Shown: positions 35,386 to 49,000 of the stretch, one piece after another | How positions within the stretch are numbered: position 1 is the stretch's first letter | How the letters are laid out: every line of letters begins with the position of its first letter | Source of the DNA: Zea mays | Lineage: Eukaryota > Streptophyta > Magnoliopsida > Poales > Poaceae | Direction of reading: 5' to 3' | Assembly: GCF_902167145.1 (NCBI RefSeq) | Contig: NW_023367370.1 | Span: forward strand, 1 to 64,000 | Length of the DNA stretch: 64,000 bases | Made by a program: the position numbers and the translations under genes | The notes under the pieces: generated by a model | Database searches by the model: none | Seen by the model: the letters and a program-made list of their open reading frames with translations, nothing else | What the model was told of the DNA's origin: nothing

Positions 35386-35860
35386 TGTTGGGGCGAAGGC
35401 AAAGACGCCACCCTTCGCTCGAGGCCTTCGCTGCAGCCGCTGGTCCGACAGAGACAAAGCGGGCAGGGACACCCTTCGCAGGACTCGGCACTTTGACGAA
35501 GGCCTGCGGCGACGTCCTACCACGGCGCGTCCTCGTTCAGTCCCAAGGCCCACGTGCGATCTGGCCCATTGTAACGGGCCCCGCGTGGCCGCCTCTGTAT
35601 TACGGGCCTAACTTGTAAAGGAGTACTTGTAATTACGGTCTGTAACCCTGCTTTATGGGAATATTCTGGGGATAAAATAGGTGTCTGAGGGCACATGCGT
35701 CCTTAACACAAGACGCTGGGCACTCAGATACCTATAAATACCCCCGCACAGTGCCCGTGAGAGGCTAGATCAACAGAGCTATTGCCCCCGTGCACGTAAC
35801 CCTGTTGTCACCACCGTTCACCCTTGTTGGCTTTCTTGCTGCTGAGAGCGAGTTCCAACA
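35386..35860 (+). repeat. 3' LTR of the Gypsy element
   Basis: 475 bp, the same length as the 5' LTR and identical to it except at 35509 and 35519. TATA box at 35733-35740. It ends CCAACA and is followed by the ATATG target duplication. Confidence 0.97.
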
Positions 35861-35865
35861 ATATG
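35861..35865. other. 3' target-site duplication of the Gypsy element
   Basis: ATATG, matching 24046-24050. The knob monomer continues from here without loss. Confidence 0.95.
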
Positions 35866-38800
35866 TTTCCTTGCCATAGATCACATTCTTGGATTTCTGG
35901 TGGAGACCATTTCCTGGTCTAAAATCCGTAGGTGTTAGCCTCTAGTATTATTGAAAATGGTCGCTCATGGCTATTTTCAAGGTCGCTCATGGCTATTTTC
36001 GACAAAAATGGGGGTTGTGTGGCCATTTATCATCGACTAGAGGCTCATAAACCTCACCCCACATATGTTTCCTTGCCATAGATCACATTCTTGGATTTCT
36101 GGTGGAGACCATTTCTTGGTTAAAAACTCGTACGTGTTAGCCTTCGGTATTATTGAAAATGGTCGTTCATGGCTATTTTCGGCAAAATGGGGGTTGTGTG
36201 GCCATTGATCATCGACCAGAGGCTCGTACACCTCACCCCACATATGTTTCCTTGCCATAGATCACATTCCTGGATTTCTGGTGGAGACCATTTCTTGGTC
36301 AAAAATCCGTACGTGTTAGCCTTTGGTATTTTTGAAAATGGTCATTCATGGCTATTTTCGACAAAAATGGGGGTTGTGTGGCCATTGATCTTCGACCAGA
36401 GGCTCATACACCTCACTACACATATGTTTCCTTGCCATAGATCACATTCTTGGATTTATGGTGGAGACCATTTCTTGGTCAAAAATCCGTAGGTGTTAGC
36501 CTTCAGTGTCATTGAAAATGGTCGTTCATGGCTATTTTCGACAAAAATTAGGGTTGTGTGGCCATTGATCGTCGACCAGAGGCTCATACACCTCACCCCA
36601 CATATGTTTCCTTGCCATAGATCACATTCTTGGATTTCTGGTGGAGACCATTTCTTGGTCAAAAATCTGTAGGTCTTAGCCTCTAGTATTATTGAAAATG
36701 GTCGCTCATGGCTATTTTCATAAAAAATGGGGGTTGTGTGGCCATTTATCATCGACTAGAGGCTCATAAACCTCACCCCACATATGTTTCCTTGCCATAG
36801 ATCACATTCTTGGATTTCTGGTGGAGACCATTTCTTGGTTAAAAACTCATACGTGTTAGCCTTCGGTATTATTGAAAATGGTCGTTCATGGCTATTTTCG
36901 GCAAAATGGGGGTTGTGTGGCCATTGATCATTGACCAGAGGCTCGTACACCTCACCCCACATATGTTTCCTTGCCATAGATCACATTCTTGGATTTCTGG
37001 TGGAGACCATTTCTTGGTCAAAAATCCGTACGTGTTAGCCTTTGGTATTTTTGAAAATGGTCATTCATGGCTATTTTCAAGAAAAATGGGGGTTGTGTGG
37101 CCATTTATCATCGACTAGAGGCTCATAAACCTCACCCCACATATGTTTCCTTGCCATAGATCACATTCTTGGATTTCTGGTGGAGACCATTTCTTGGTCT
37201 AAAATCCGTAGGTGTTAGCCTCTAGTATTATTGAAAATGGTCGCTCATGGCTATTTTCAAGGTCGCTCATGGCTATTTTCATAAAAAATGGGGGTTGTGT
37301 GGCCATTTATCATCGACTAGAGGCTCATAAACCTCACCCCACATATGTTTCCTTGCCATAGATCACATTCTTGGATTTCTGGTGGAGACCATTTCTTGGT
37401 CAAAAATCCGTAGGTGTTAGCCTTCGGTATTATTGAAAATGGTCGTTCATGGCTATTTTCGACAAAAATGGGGGTTGTGTGGCCATTGATCATCGACCAG
37501 AGGCTCATACACCTCACCCCACATATGTTTCCTTGCCATAGATCACATTCTTGGATTTCTGGTGGAGACCATTTCTTGGTCAAAAATCCGTAGGTGTTAG
37601 CCTTCGGTATTATTGAAAATGGTCGTTCATGGCTATTTTCGGCAAAATGGGGGTTGTGTGGCCATTGATCGTCGACCAGAGGCTCATACACCTCACCCCA
37701 CATATGTTTCCTTGTCGTAGATCACATTCTTGGATTTCTGGTGGAGACCATTTCTTGGTTAAAAACTCGTACGTGTTAGCCTTCGGTATTATTGAAAATG
37801 GTCATTCATGGCTATTTTCGGCAAAATGGGGGTTGTGTGGCCATTGATCGTCGACCAGAGGCTCATACACCTCACCCCACATATGTTTCCTTGTCGTAGA
37901 TCACATTCTTGGATTTCTGGTGGAGACCATTTCTTGGTCAAAAATCCGTAGGTCTTAGCCTCTAGTATTATTGAAAATGGTCGCTCATGGCTATTTTCAG
38001 CAAAAATGGGGGTTGTGTGGCCATTGATCGTCGACCAGAGGCTCATACACCTCACCCCACATATGTTTCCTTGCCATAGATCACATTCTTGGATTTCTGG
38101 TGGAGACCATTTCTTGGTCAAAAATCCGTAGGTCTTAGCCTCTAATATTATTGAAAATCGTCGCTCATGGCTATTTTCGGCAAAATGGGGGTTGTGTGGC
38201 CATTGATCATCGACCAGAGGCTCGTACACCTCACCCCACATATGTTTCCTTGCCATAGATCACATTCTTGGATTTCTGGTGGAGACCATTTCTTGGTCAA
38301 AAATCCGTAGGTCTTAGCCTCTAGTATTATTGAAAATGGTCGCTGTTAGCCTTCGGTATTATTGAAAATGGTCATTCATGGCTATTTTCGACAAAAATGG
38401 GGGTTGTGTGGCCATTGATCATCGACTAGAGGCTCATACACCTCACTACACATATGTTTCCTTGCCATAGATCACATTCTTGGATTTCTGGTGGAGACCA
38501 TTTCTTGGTCTAAAATCCGTAGGTGTTAGCCTCTAGTATTATTGAAAATGGTCGCTCATGGCTATTTTCAAGGTCGCTCATGGCTATTTTCATAAAAAAT
38601 GGGGGTTGTGTGGCCATTTATCATCGACTAGAGGCTCATAAACCTCACCCCACATATGTTTCCTTGCCATAGATTACATTCTTGGATTTCTGGTGGAAAC
38701 CATTTCTTGGTTAAAAACTCGTACGTGTTAGCCTTCGATATTATTGAAAATGGTCATTCATGGCTATTTTCGGCAAAATGGGGGTTGTGTGGCCATTGAT

Positions 38801-41800
38801 CGTAGACCAGAGGCTCATACACCTCACCCCACATATGTTTCCTTGTCGTAGATCACATTCTTGGATTTCTGGTGGAGACCATTTCTTGGTCAAAAACTCG
38901 TACGTGTTAGCCTTCGATATTATTGAAAATGGTCGTTCATGGCTATTTTCGACAAAAATGGGGGTTGTGTGGCCATTGATCATCGACCATAGGCTCATAC
39001 ACCTCACCCCACATATGTTTCCTTGCCATAGATCACATTCTTGGATTTCTGGTGGAGACCATTTCTTGGTCAAAAATCCGTAGGTGTTAGCCTGCGGTAT
39101 TATTGAAAATGGTCGTTCATGGCTATTTTCGGCAAAATGGGGGTTGTGTGGCCATTGATCATCGACCAGAGGCTCGTACACCTCACCCCACATATGTTTC
39201 CTTGCCATAGATCACATTCTTGGATTTCTGGTGGACACCATTTCTTGGTCAAAAATCCGTATGTGTTAGCCTTTGGTATTTTTGAAAATGGTCATTCATG
39301 GCTATTTTCGACAAAAATGGGGGTTGTGTGGCCATTGATCATTGACTAGAGGCTCATACACCTCACCCCACATATGTTTCCTTGCCATAGATCACATTCT
39401 TGGATTTCTGGTGGAGACCATTTCTTGGTCAAAAATCCGTAGGTGTTAGCCTTCGGTATTATTCAAAATGGTCGTTCATGGCTATTTTCGACAAAAATGG
39501 GGGTTGTGTGGCCATTGATCATCGACCAGACGCTCATACACCTCACCCCACATATGTTTCCTTGCCATAGATCACATTCTTGGATTTCTGGTGGAGACCA
39601 TTTCTTGGTCTAAAATCCGTAGGTGTAAGCCTCTAGTATTATTGAAAATGGTCGCTCATGGCTATTTTCAAGGTCGCTCGTGGCTATTTTCATAAAAAAT
39701 GGGGGTTGTGTGGCCATTTATCATCGACTAGAGGCTCATAAACCTCACCCCACATATGTTTCCTTGCCATAGATTACATTCTTGGATTTCTAGTGGAAAC
39801 CATTTCTTGGTTAAAAACTCGTACGTGTTAGCCTTCGGTATTATTGAAAATGGTCATTCATGGCTATTTTCGACAAAAATGGGGGTTGTGTGGCCATTGA
39901 TCATCCACCAGAGGCTCATAAACCTCACCCCACATATGTTTCCTTGCCATAGATCACATTCTTGGATTTCTGGTGGAAACCATTTCTTGGTCAAAAATCC
40001 GTAGGTGTTAGCCTTCGGTATTTTTGAAAATGGTCGTTCATGGCTATTTTCGACAAAAATGGGGGTTATGTGGCCATTGATCATCGACTAGATGCTCATA
40101 CACCTCACCCCACATATGTTTCCTTGCCATAGATCACATTCTTGGATTTCTGGTGGAGACCATTTCTTGGTCTAAAATCCGTAGGTCTTAGCCTCTAGTA
40201 TTATTGAAAATGGTCATTCATGGCTATTTTTGGCAAAATGGGGGTTGTGTGGCCATTGATCGTCGACCAGAGGCTCATACCCCTCACCCCACATATGTTT
40301 CCTTGCCATAGATCACATTCTTGGATTTTTGGTGGAGACCATTTCTTGGTCAAAAACTCGTATGTGTTAGCCTTCGGTATTATTGAAAATGGTCGTTCAT
40401 GGCTATTTTCGGCAAAATGGGGGTTGTGTGGCCATTGGTCGTCGACCAGAGGCTCATACACCTCACCCCACATATGTTTCCTTGCCATAGATCACATTCT
40501 TGGATTTCTGGTGGAGACCATTTCTTGGGCAAAAATCCGTAGGTGTTAGCCTTCGGTATTATTGAAAATGGTCGTTCATGGCTATTTTTGACAAAAATGG
40601 GGGTTGTGTGGCCATTGATCATCGACCAGACGCACATACACCTAACCCCACATATGTTTCCTTGTCATAGATCACATTCTTGGATTTCTGGTGGAGACCA
40701 TTTCTTGGTCTAAAATCCATACGTGTTAGCCTCTAGTATTATTGAAAATGGTCGCTCATGGCTATTTTCAAGGTCATTCATGGCTATTTTCGACAAAAAT
40801 GGGGGTTGTGTGGCCATTGATCATCGACCAGACGCTCATACACCTCACCCCACATATGTTTCCTTGCCATAGATCACATTCTTGGATTTCTGGTGGAGAC
40901 CATTTCTTGGTTAAAAACTCGTACGTGTTAGCCTTCGGTATTATTGAAAATGGTCGTTCATGGCTATTTTCGACAAAAATGGGGGTTGTGTGGCCATTGA
41001 TCATCGACCAGAGGCTCGTACACCTCACCCCACATATGTTTCCTTGCCATAGATCACATTCTTGGATTTCTGGTGGAGACCATTTCTTGGTCTAAAATCC
41101 GTAGGTGTTAGCCTCTAATATTATTGAAAATGGTCGCTCATGGCTATTTTCGGCAAAATGGGGGTTGTGTGGCCATTGATCATCGACTAAAGGCTCGTAC
41201 ACCTCACCCCACATATGTTTCCTTGCCATAGATCACATTCTTGGATTTCTGGTGGAGACCATTTCTTGGTTAAAAACTCGTACGTGTTAGCCTTCGGTAT
41301 TATTGAAAATGGTCGTTCATGGCTATTTTCGGCAAAATGGGGGTTCTGTGGCCATTGATCATCGACTAGAGGCTCGTACACCTCACCCCACATATGTTTC
41401 CTTGCCATAGATCACATTCTTGGATTTCTGGTGGATACCATTTCTTGGTCAAAAATCCGTAGGTGTTAGCCTTTGGTATTTTTGAAAATGGTCGTTCATG
41501 GCTATTTTCATAAAAAATGGGGGTTGTGTGGCCATTGATCATCGACCAGAGGGTCATACACCTCACCCCACATATGTTTCCTTGCCATAGATCACATTCT
41601 TGGATTTCTGGTGGAGACCATTTCTTGGTCAAAAATCCGCAGGTCTTAGCCTCTAGTATTATTGAAAATGGTCGCTCATGGCTATTTTCAAGGTCGCTCA
41701 TGGCTATTTTCATAAAAAATGGGGGTTGTGTGGCCATTGATCATCGACCAGAGGCTCATACACCTCACCCCACATATGTTTCCTTGCCATAGATCACATT

Positions 41801-42866
41801 CTTGGATTTCTGGTGGAGACCGTTTCTTGGATAAAAACTCGTAGGTGTTAGCCTTCGGTATTATTGAAAATGGTCATTCATGGCTATTTTCGACAAAAAT
41901 GGGGGTTGTGTGGCCATTGATCATCGACTAGAGGCTCATACACCTCACCCCACATATGTTTCCTTGCCATAGATCACATTCTTGGATTTCTGGTGGAGAC
42001 CATTTCTTGGTCAGAAATCCGTAGGTGTTAGCCTTCGGTATTATTGAAAATGGTCGTTCATGGCTATTTTCGACAAAATGGGGGTTGTGTGGCAATTGAT
42101 CATCGACCAGAGGCTCATACACCTCACCCCACATATGTTTCCTTGCCATAGATCACATTCTTGGATTTCTGTTGGAGACCGTTTCTTGGTCAAAAATCCG
42201 TAGGTCTTAGCCTCCAGTATTATTGAAAATGGTCGCTCATGGCTATTTTCATAAAAAATGGGGGTTGTGTGGCCATTTATCATCGACTAGAGGCTCATAA
42301 ACCTCACCCCACATATGTTTCCTTGCCATAGATCACATTCTTGGATTTCTGGTGGAGACCATTTCTTGGTTAAAAACTCGTACGTGTTAGCCTTCGGTAT
42401 TATTGAAAATGGTCGTTCATGGCTATTTTCGGCAAAATGGGGGTTGTGTGGCCATTGATCATCGACCAGAGGCTCATACACCTCACCCCACATATGTTTC
42501 CTTGCCATAGATCACATTCTTGGATTTCTGATGGAGACCATTTCTTGGTCAAAAATCCGTACGTGTTAGCCTTTTGTATTTTTGAAAATGGTCATTCATG
42601 GCTATTTTCGACAAAAATGGGGGTTGTGTGGCCATTGATCATCGACCAGACGCTCATACACCTCACCCCACATATGTTTCCTTGCCATAGATCACATTCT
42701 TGGATTTCTGGTGGAGACCATTTCTTGGTTAAAAACTTGTACGTGTTAGCCTTCGGTATTATTGAAAATGGTCGTTCATGGCTATTTTCGACAAAAATGG
42801 GGGTTGTGTGGCCATTGATCATCGACCAGAAGCTCGTACACCTCACCCCACATATGTTTCCTTGCC

Positions 42867-42940
42867 GAAAATAGCCATGAGCGACCATTTTCAAAAATAT
42901 TAGAGGCTAACACCTACGGATTTTAGACCAAGAAATGGTC
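42867..42940. repeat. Inverted knob180 sliver (74 bp)
   Basis: Direct-orientation CCTTGCC is followed by reverse-orientation GAAAATAGCCATGAGCGACC up to AAGAAATGGTC, where direct orientation resumes at GCTCATGGC. The right junction falls in AATGGTC, seven bases shared by both orientations. Confidence 0.9.
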
Positions 42941-45900
42941 GCTCATGGCTATTTTCAAGGTCGCTCGTGGCTATTTTCATAAAAAATGGGGGTTGTGTGG
43001 CCATTTATCATCGACTAGAGGCTCATAAACCTCACCCCACATATGTTTCCTTGCCATAGATTACATTCTTGGATTTCTGGTGGAAACCATTTCTTGGTTA
43101 AAAACTCGTACGTGTTAGCCTTCGGTATTATTGAAAATGGTCATTCATGGCTATTTTCGACAAAAATGGGGGTTGTGTGGCCATTGATCATCGACCAGAG
43201 GCTCATAAACCTCACCCCACATATGCTTCCTTGCCATAGATCACATTCTTGGATTTCTGGTGGAAACCATTTCTTGGTCAAAAATCCGTAGGTGTTAGCC
43301 TTCGGTATTTTTGAAAATGGTCGTTCATGGCTATTTTCGACAAAAATGGGGGTTGTGTGGCCATTGATCATCGACCAGACGCTCATACACCTCACCCCAC
43401 ATATGTTTCCTTGCCATAGATCACATTCTTGGATTTCTGGTGGAGACCATTTCTTGGTCTAAAATCCGTAGGTCTTAGCCTCTAGTATTATTGAAAATGG
43501 TCATTCATGGCTATTTTCGGCAAAATGGGGGTTGTGTGGCCATTGATCGTCGACCAGAGGCTCATACACCTCACCCCACATATGTTTCCTTGCCATAGAT
43601 CACATTCTTGGATTTCTGGTGGAGACCATTTCTTGGGCAAAAATCCGTAGGTGTTAGCCTTCGGTATTATTGAAAATGGTCGTTCATGGCTATTTTTGAC
43701 AAAAATGGGGGTTGTGTGGCCATTGATCATCGACCAGACGCACATACACCTAACCCCACATATGTTTCCTTGTCATAGATCACATTCTTGGATTTCTGGT
43801 GGAGACCATTTCTTGGTCTAAAATCCATACGTGTTAGCCTCTAGTATTATTGAAAATGGTCGCTCATGGCTATTTTCAAGGTCATTCATGGCTATTTTCG
43901 ACAAAAATGGGGGTTGTGTGGCCATTGATCATCGACCAGACGCTCATACACCTCACCCCACATATGTTTCCTTGCCATAGATCACATTCTTGGATTTCTG
44001 GTGGAGACCATTTCTTGGTTAAAAACTCGTACGTGTTAGCCTTCGGTATTATTGAAAATGGTCGTTCATGGCTATTTTCGACAAAAATGGGGGTTGTGTG
44101 GCCATTGATCATCGACCAGAGGCTCGTACACCTCACCCCACATATGTTTCCTTGCCATAGATCACATTCTTGGATTTCTGGTGGAGACCATTTCTTGGTC
44201 TAAAATCCGTAGGTGTTAGCCTCTAATATTATTGAAAATGGTCGCTCATGGCTATTTTCGGCAAAATGGGGGTTGTGTGGCCATTGATCATCGACTAAAG
44301 GCTCGTACACCTCACCCCACATATGTTTCCTTGCCATAGATCACATTCTTGGATTTCTGGTGGAGACCATTTCTTGGTTAAAAACTCGTACGTGTTAGCC
44401 TTCGGTATTATTGAAAATGGTCGTTCATGGCTATTTTCGGCAAAATGGGGGTTCTGTGGCCATTGATCATCGACTAGAGGCTCGTACACCTCACCCCACA
44501 TATGTTTCCTTGCCATAGATCACATTCTTGGATTTCTGGTGGATACCATTTCTTGGTCAAAAATCCGTAGGTGTTAGCCTTTGGTATTTTTGAAAATGGT
44601 CGTTCATGGCTATTTTCATAAAAAATGGGGGTTGTGTGGCCATTGATCATCGACCAGAGGGTCATACACCTCACCCCACATATGTTTCCTTGCCATAGAT
44701 CACATTCTTGGATTTCTGGTGGAGACCATTTCTTGGTCAAAAATCCGCAGGTCTTAGCCTCTAGTATTATTGAAAATGGTCGCTCATGGCTATTTTCAAG
44801 GTCGCTCATGGCTATTTTCATAAAAAATGGGGGTTGTGTGGCCATTGATCATCGACCAGAGGCTCATACACCTCACCCCACATATGTTTCCTTGCCATAG
44901 ATCACATTCTTGGATTTCTGGTGGAGACCGTTTCTTGGATAAAAACTCGTAGGTGTTAGCCTTCGGTATTATTGAAAATGGTCATTCATGGCTATTTTCG
45001 ACAAAAATGGGGGTTGTGTGGCCATTGATCATCGACTAGAGGCTCATACACCTCACCCCACATATGTTTCCTTGCCATAGATCACATTCTTGGATTTCTG
45101 GTGGAGACCATTTCTTGGTCAGAAATCCGTAGGTGTTAGCCTTCGGTATTATTGAAAATGGTCGTTCATGGCTATTTTCGACAAAATGGGGGTTGTGTGG
45201 CAATTGATCATCGACCAGAGGCTCATACACCTCACCCCACATATGTTTCCTTGCCATAGATCACATTCTTGGATTTCTGTTGGAGACCGTTTCTTGGTCA
45301 AAAATCCGTAGGTCTTAGCCTCCAGTATTATTGAAAATGGTCGCTCATGGCTATTTTCATAAAAAATGGGGGTTGTGTGGCCATTTATCATCGACTAGAG
45401 GCTCATAAACCTCACCCCACATATGTTTCCTTGCCATAGATCACATTCTTGGATTTCTGGTGGAGACCATTTCTTGGTTAAAAACTCGTACGTGTTAGCC
45501 TTCGGTATTATTGAAAATGGTCGTTCATGGCTATTTTCGGCAAAATGGGGGTTGTGTGGCCATTGATCATCGACCAGAGGCTCATACACCTCACCCCACA
45601 TATGTTTCCTTGCCATAGATCACATTCTTGGATTTCTGATGGAGACCATTTCTTGGTCAAAAATCCGTACGTGTTAGCCTTTTGTATTTTTGAAAATGGT
45701 CATTCATGGCTATTTTCGACAAAAATGGGGGTTGTGTGGCCATTGATCATCGACCAGACGCTCATACACCTCACCCCACATATGTTTCCTTGCCATAGAT
45801 CACATTCTTGGATTTCTGGTGGAGACCATTTCTTGGTTAAAAACTCGTACGTGTTAGCCTTCGGTATTATTGAAAATGGTCGTTCATGGCTATTTTCGAC

Positions 45901-45974
45901 AAAAATGGGGGTTGTGTGGCCATTGATCATCGACCAGAAGCTCGTACACCTCACCCCACATATGTTTCCTTGCC

Positions 45975-46048
45975 GAAAATAGCCATGAGCGACCATTTTC
46001 AAAAATATTAGAGGCTAACACCTACGGATTTTAGACCAAGAAATGGTC
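45975..46048. repeat. Inverted knob180 sliver, duplicate copy
   Basis: Same junctions and sequence as 42867-42940, displaced by 3108 bp, so it was copied as part of the larger duplication. Confidence 0.9.
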
Positions 46049-49000
46049 GCTCATGGCTATTTTCAAGGTCGCTCGTGGCTATTTTCATAAAAAATGGGGG
46101 TTGTGTGGCCATTTATCATCGACTAGAGGCTCATAAACCTCACCCCACATATGTTTCCTTGCCATAGATTACATTCTTGGATTTCTGGTGGAAACCATTT
46201 CTTGGTTAAAAACTCGTACGTGTTAGCCTTCGGTATTATTGAAAATGGTCATTCATGGCTATTTTCGACAAAAATGGGGGTTGTGTGGCCATTGATCATC
46301 GACCAGAGGCTCATAAACCTCACCCCACATATGCTTCCTTGCCATAGATCACATTCTTGGATTTCTGGTGGAAACCATTTCTTGGTCAAAAATCCGTAGG
46401 TGTTAGCCTTCGGTATTTTTGAAAATGGTCGTTCATGGCTATTTTCGACAAAAATGGGGGTTGTGTGGCCATTGATCATCGACCAGACGCTCATACACCT
46501 CACCCCACATATGTTTCCTTGCCATAGATCACATTCTTGGATTTCTGGTGGAGACCATTTCTTGGTCTAAAATCCGTAGGTCTTAGCCTCTAGTATTATT
46601 GAAAATGGTCATTCATGGCTATTTTCGGCAAAATGGGGGTTGTGTGGCCATTGATCGTCGACCAGAGGCTCATACACCTCACCCCACATATGTTTCCTTG
46701 CCATAGATCACATTCTTGGATTTTTGGTGGAGACCATTTCTTGGTCAAAAACTCGTACGTGTTAGCCTTCGGTATTATTGAAAATGGTCGTTCATGGCTA
46801 TTTTCGGCAAAATGGGGGTTGTGTGGCCATTGATCGTCGACCAGAGGCTCATACACCTCACCCCACATATGTTTCCTTGCCATAGATCACATTCTTGGAT
46901 TTCTGGTGGAGACCATTTCTTGGGCAAAAATCCGTAGGTGTTAGCCTTCGGTATTATTGAAAATGGTCGTTCATGGCTATTTTTGACAAAAATGGGGGTT
47001 GTGTGGCCATTGATCATCGACCAGACGCTCATACACCTCACCCCACATATGTTTCCTTGTCATAGATCACATTCTTGGATTTCTGGTGGAGACCATTTCT
47101 TGGTCTAAAATCCGTAGGTGATAGCCTCTAGTATTATTGAAAATGGTCGCTCATGGCTATTTTCAAGGTCGTTCATGGCTATTTTTGACAAAAATGGGGG
47201 TTGTGTGGCCATTGATCATCGACCAGACACTCATACACCTCACCCCACATATGTTTCCTTGCCATAGATCACATTCTTGGATTTCTGGTGGAGACCATTT
47301 CTTGGTTAAAAACTCGTACGTGTTAGCCTTCGGTATTATTGAAAATGGTCGTTCATGGCTATTTTCGACAAAAATGGGGGTTGTGTGGCCATTGATCATC
47401 GACCAGAGGCTCGTACACCTCACCCCACATATGTTTCCTTGCCATAGATCACATTCTTGGATTTCTGGTGGAGACCATTTCTTGGTCTAAAATCCGTAGG
47501 TGTTAGCCTCTAATATTATTGAAAATGGTCGCTCATGGCTATTTTCGGCAAAATGGGGGTTGTGTGGCCATTGATCATCGACTAAAGGCTCATACACCTC
47601 ACCCCACATATGTTTCCTTGCCATAGATCACATTCTTGGATTTCTGGTGGAGACCATTTCTTGGTTAAAAACTCGTACGTGTTAGCCTTCGGTATTATTG
47701 AAAATGGTCGTTCATGGCTATTTTCAGCAAAATGGGGGTTCTGTGGCCATTGATCATCGACCAGAGGCTCGTACACCTCACCCCACATATGTTTCCTTGC
47801 CATAGATCACATTCTTGGATTTCTGGTGGAGACCATTTCTTGGTCAAAAATCCGTAGGTGTTAGCCTTTGGTATTTTTGAAAATGGTCGTTCATGGCTAT
47901 TTTCATAAAAATGGGGGTTGTGTGGCCATTGATCATCGACCAGAGGCTCATACACCTCACCCCACATAAGTTTCCTTGCCATAGATCACATTCTTGGATT
48001 TCTGGTGGAGACCATTTCTTGGTCAAAAATCCGCAGGTCTTAGCCTCTAGTATTATTGAAAATGGTCGCTCATGGCTATTTTCAAGGTCGCTCATGGCTA
48101 TTTTCATAAAAAATGGGGGTTGTGTGCCATTGATCATCGACCAGAGGCTCATACACCTCACCCCACATATGTTTCCTTGCCATAGATCACATTCTTGGAT
48201 TTCTGGTGGAGACCGTTTCTTGGATAAAAACTCGTAGGTGTTAGCCTTCGGTATTATTGAAAATGGTCATTCATGGCTATTTTCGACAAAAATGGGGGTT
48301 GTGTGGCCATTGATCATCGACTAGAGGCTCATACACCTCACCCCACATATGTTTCCTAGCCATAGATCACATTCTTGGATTTCTGGTGGAGACCATTTCT
48401 TGGTCAAAAATCCGTAGGTGTTAGCCTTCGGTATTATTGAAAATGGTCGTTCATGGCTATTTTCGACAAAATGGGGGTTGTGTGGCAATTGATCATCGAC
48501 CAGAGGCTCATACACCTCACCCCACATATGTTTCCTTGCCATAGATCACATTCTTGGATTTCTGGTGGAGACCATTTCTTGGTCAAAAATCCGTAGGTCT
48601 TAGCCTCCAGTATTATTGAAAATGGTCGCTCATGGCTATTTTCATAAAAAATGGGGGTTGTCTGGCCATTTATCATCGACTAGAGGCTCATAAACCTCAC
48701 CCCACATATATTTCCTTGCCATAGATCACATTCTTGGATTTCTGGTGGAGACCATTTCTTGGTTAAAAACTCGTACGTGTTAGCCTTCGGTATTATTGAA
48801 AATGGTCATTCATGGCTATTTTCGGCAAAATGGGGGTTGTGTGGCCATTGATCATCGACCAGAGGCTCATACACCTCACCCCACATATGTTTCCTTGCCA
48901 TAGATCACATTCTTGGATTTCTGGTGGAGACCATTTCTTGGTCAAAAATCCGTACGTGTTAGCCTTTGGTATTTTTGAAAATGGTCATTCATGGCTATTT

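Larger units (their letters stand above)
24051..35860 (+). mobile_element. Complete Ty3/Gypsy LTR retrotransposon, Tat lineage, with an antisense gene
   Basis: The element is 11,810 bp, bounded by two 475-bp LTRs with TG...CA ends and a 5-bp target duplication. The order on the + strand is LTR, primer-binding site, gag, protease, RT, RNase H, second RNase H, integrase, minisatellite, purine tract, LTR. The domain order RT-RNaseH-IN places it in Ty3/Gypsy. The second RNase H, the absence of a chromodomain and the long region with an antisense ORF after pol are hallmarks of the plant Tat lineage. I cannot confidently assign the maize family name from memory. gag-pol has two in-frame stops, so this copy probably needs help to move. 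It is much more GC-rich than the surrounding knob. Confidence 0.95.
40443..46720. repeat. 3108-bp tandem duplication of knob180
   Basis: About 40443-43550 and 43551-46658 are near-identical copies at an offset of 3108 bp, with similarity continuing to about 46720. They share rare variants: the inverted sliver at 42867/45975, the CGCACATACACC monomer at 40630/43738 and TCCGCAGG at 41637/44745. One difference I noted is CTTGTACG versus CTCGTACG at 42736/45844. A third, more diverged relative follows from about 46900 to 49300 at an offset near 3287 from copy 2. Confidence 0.87.
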
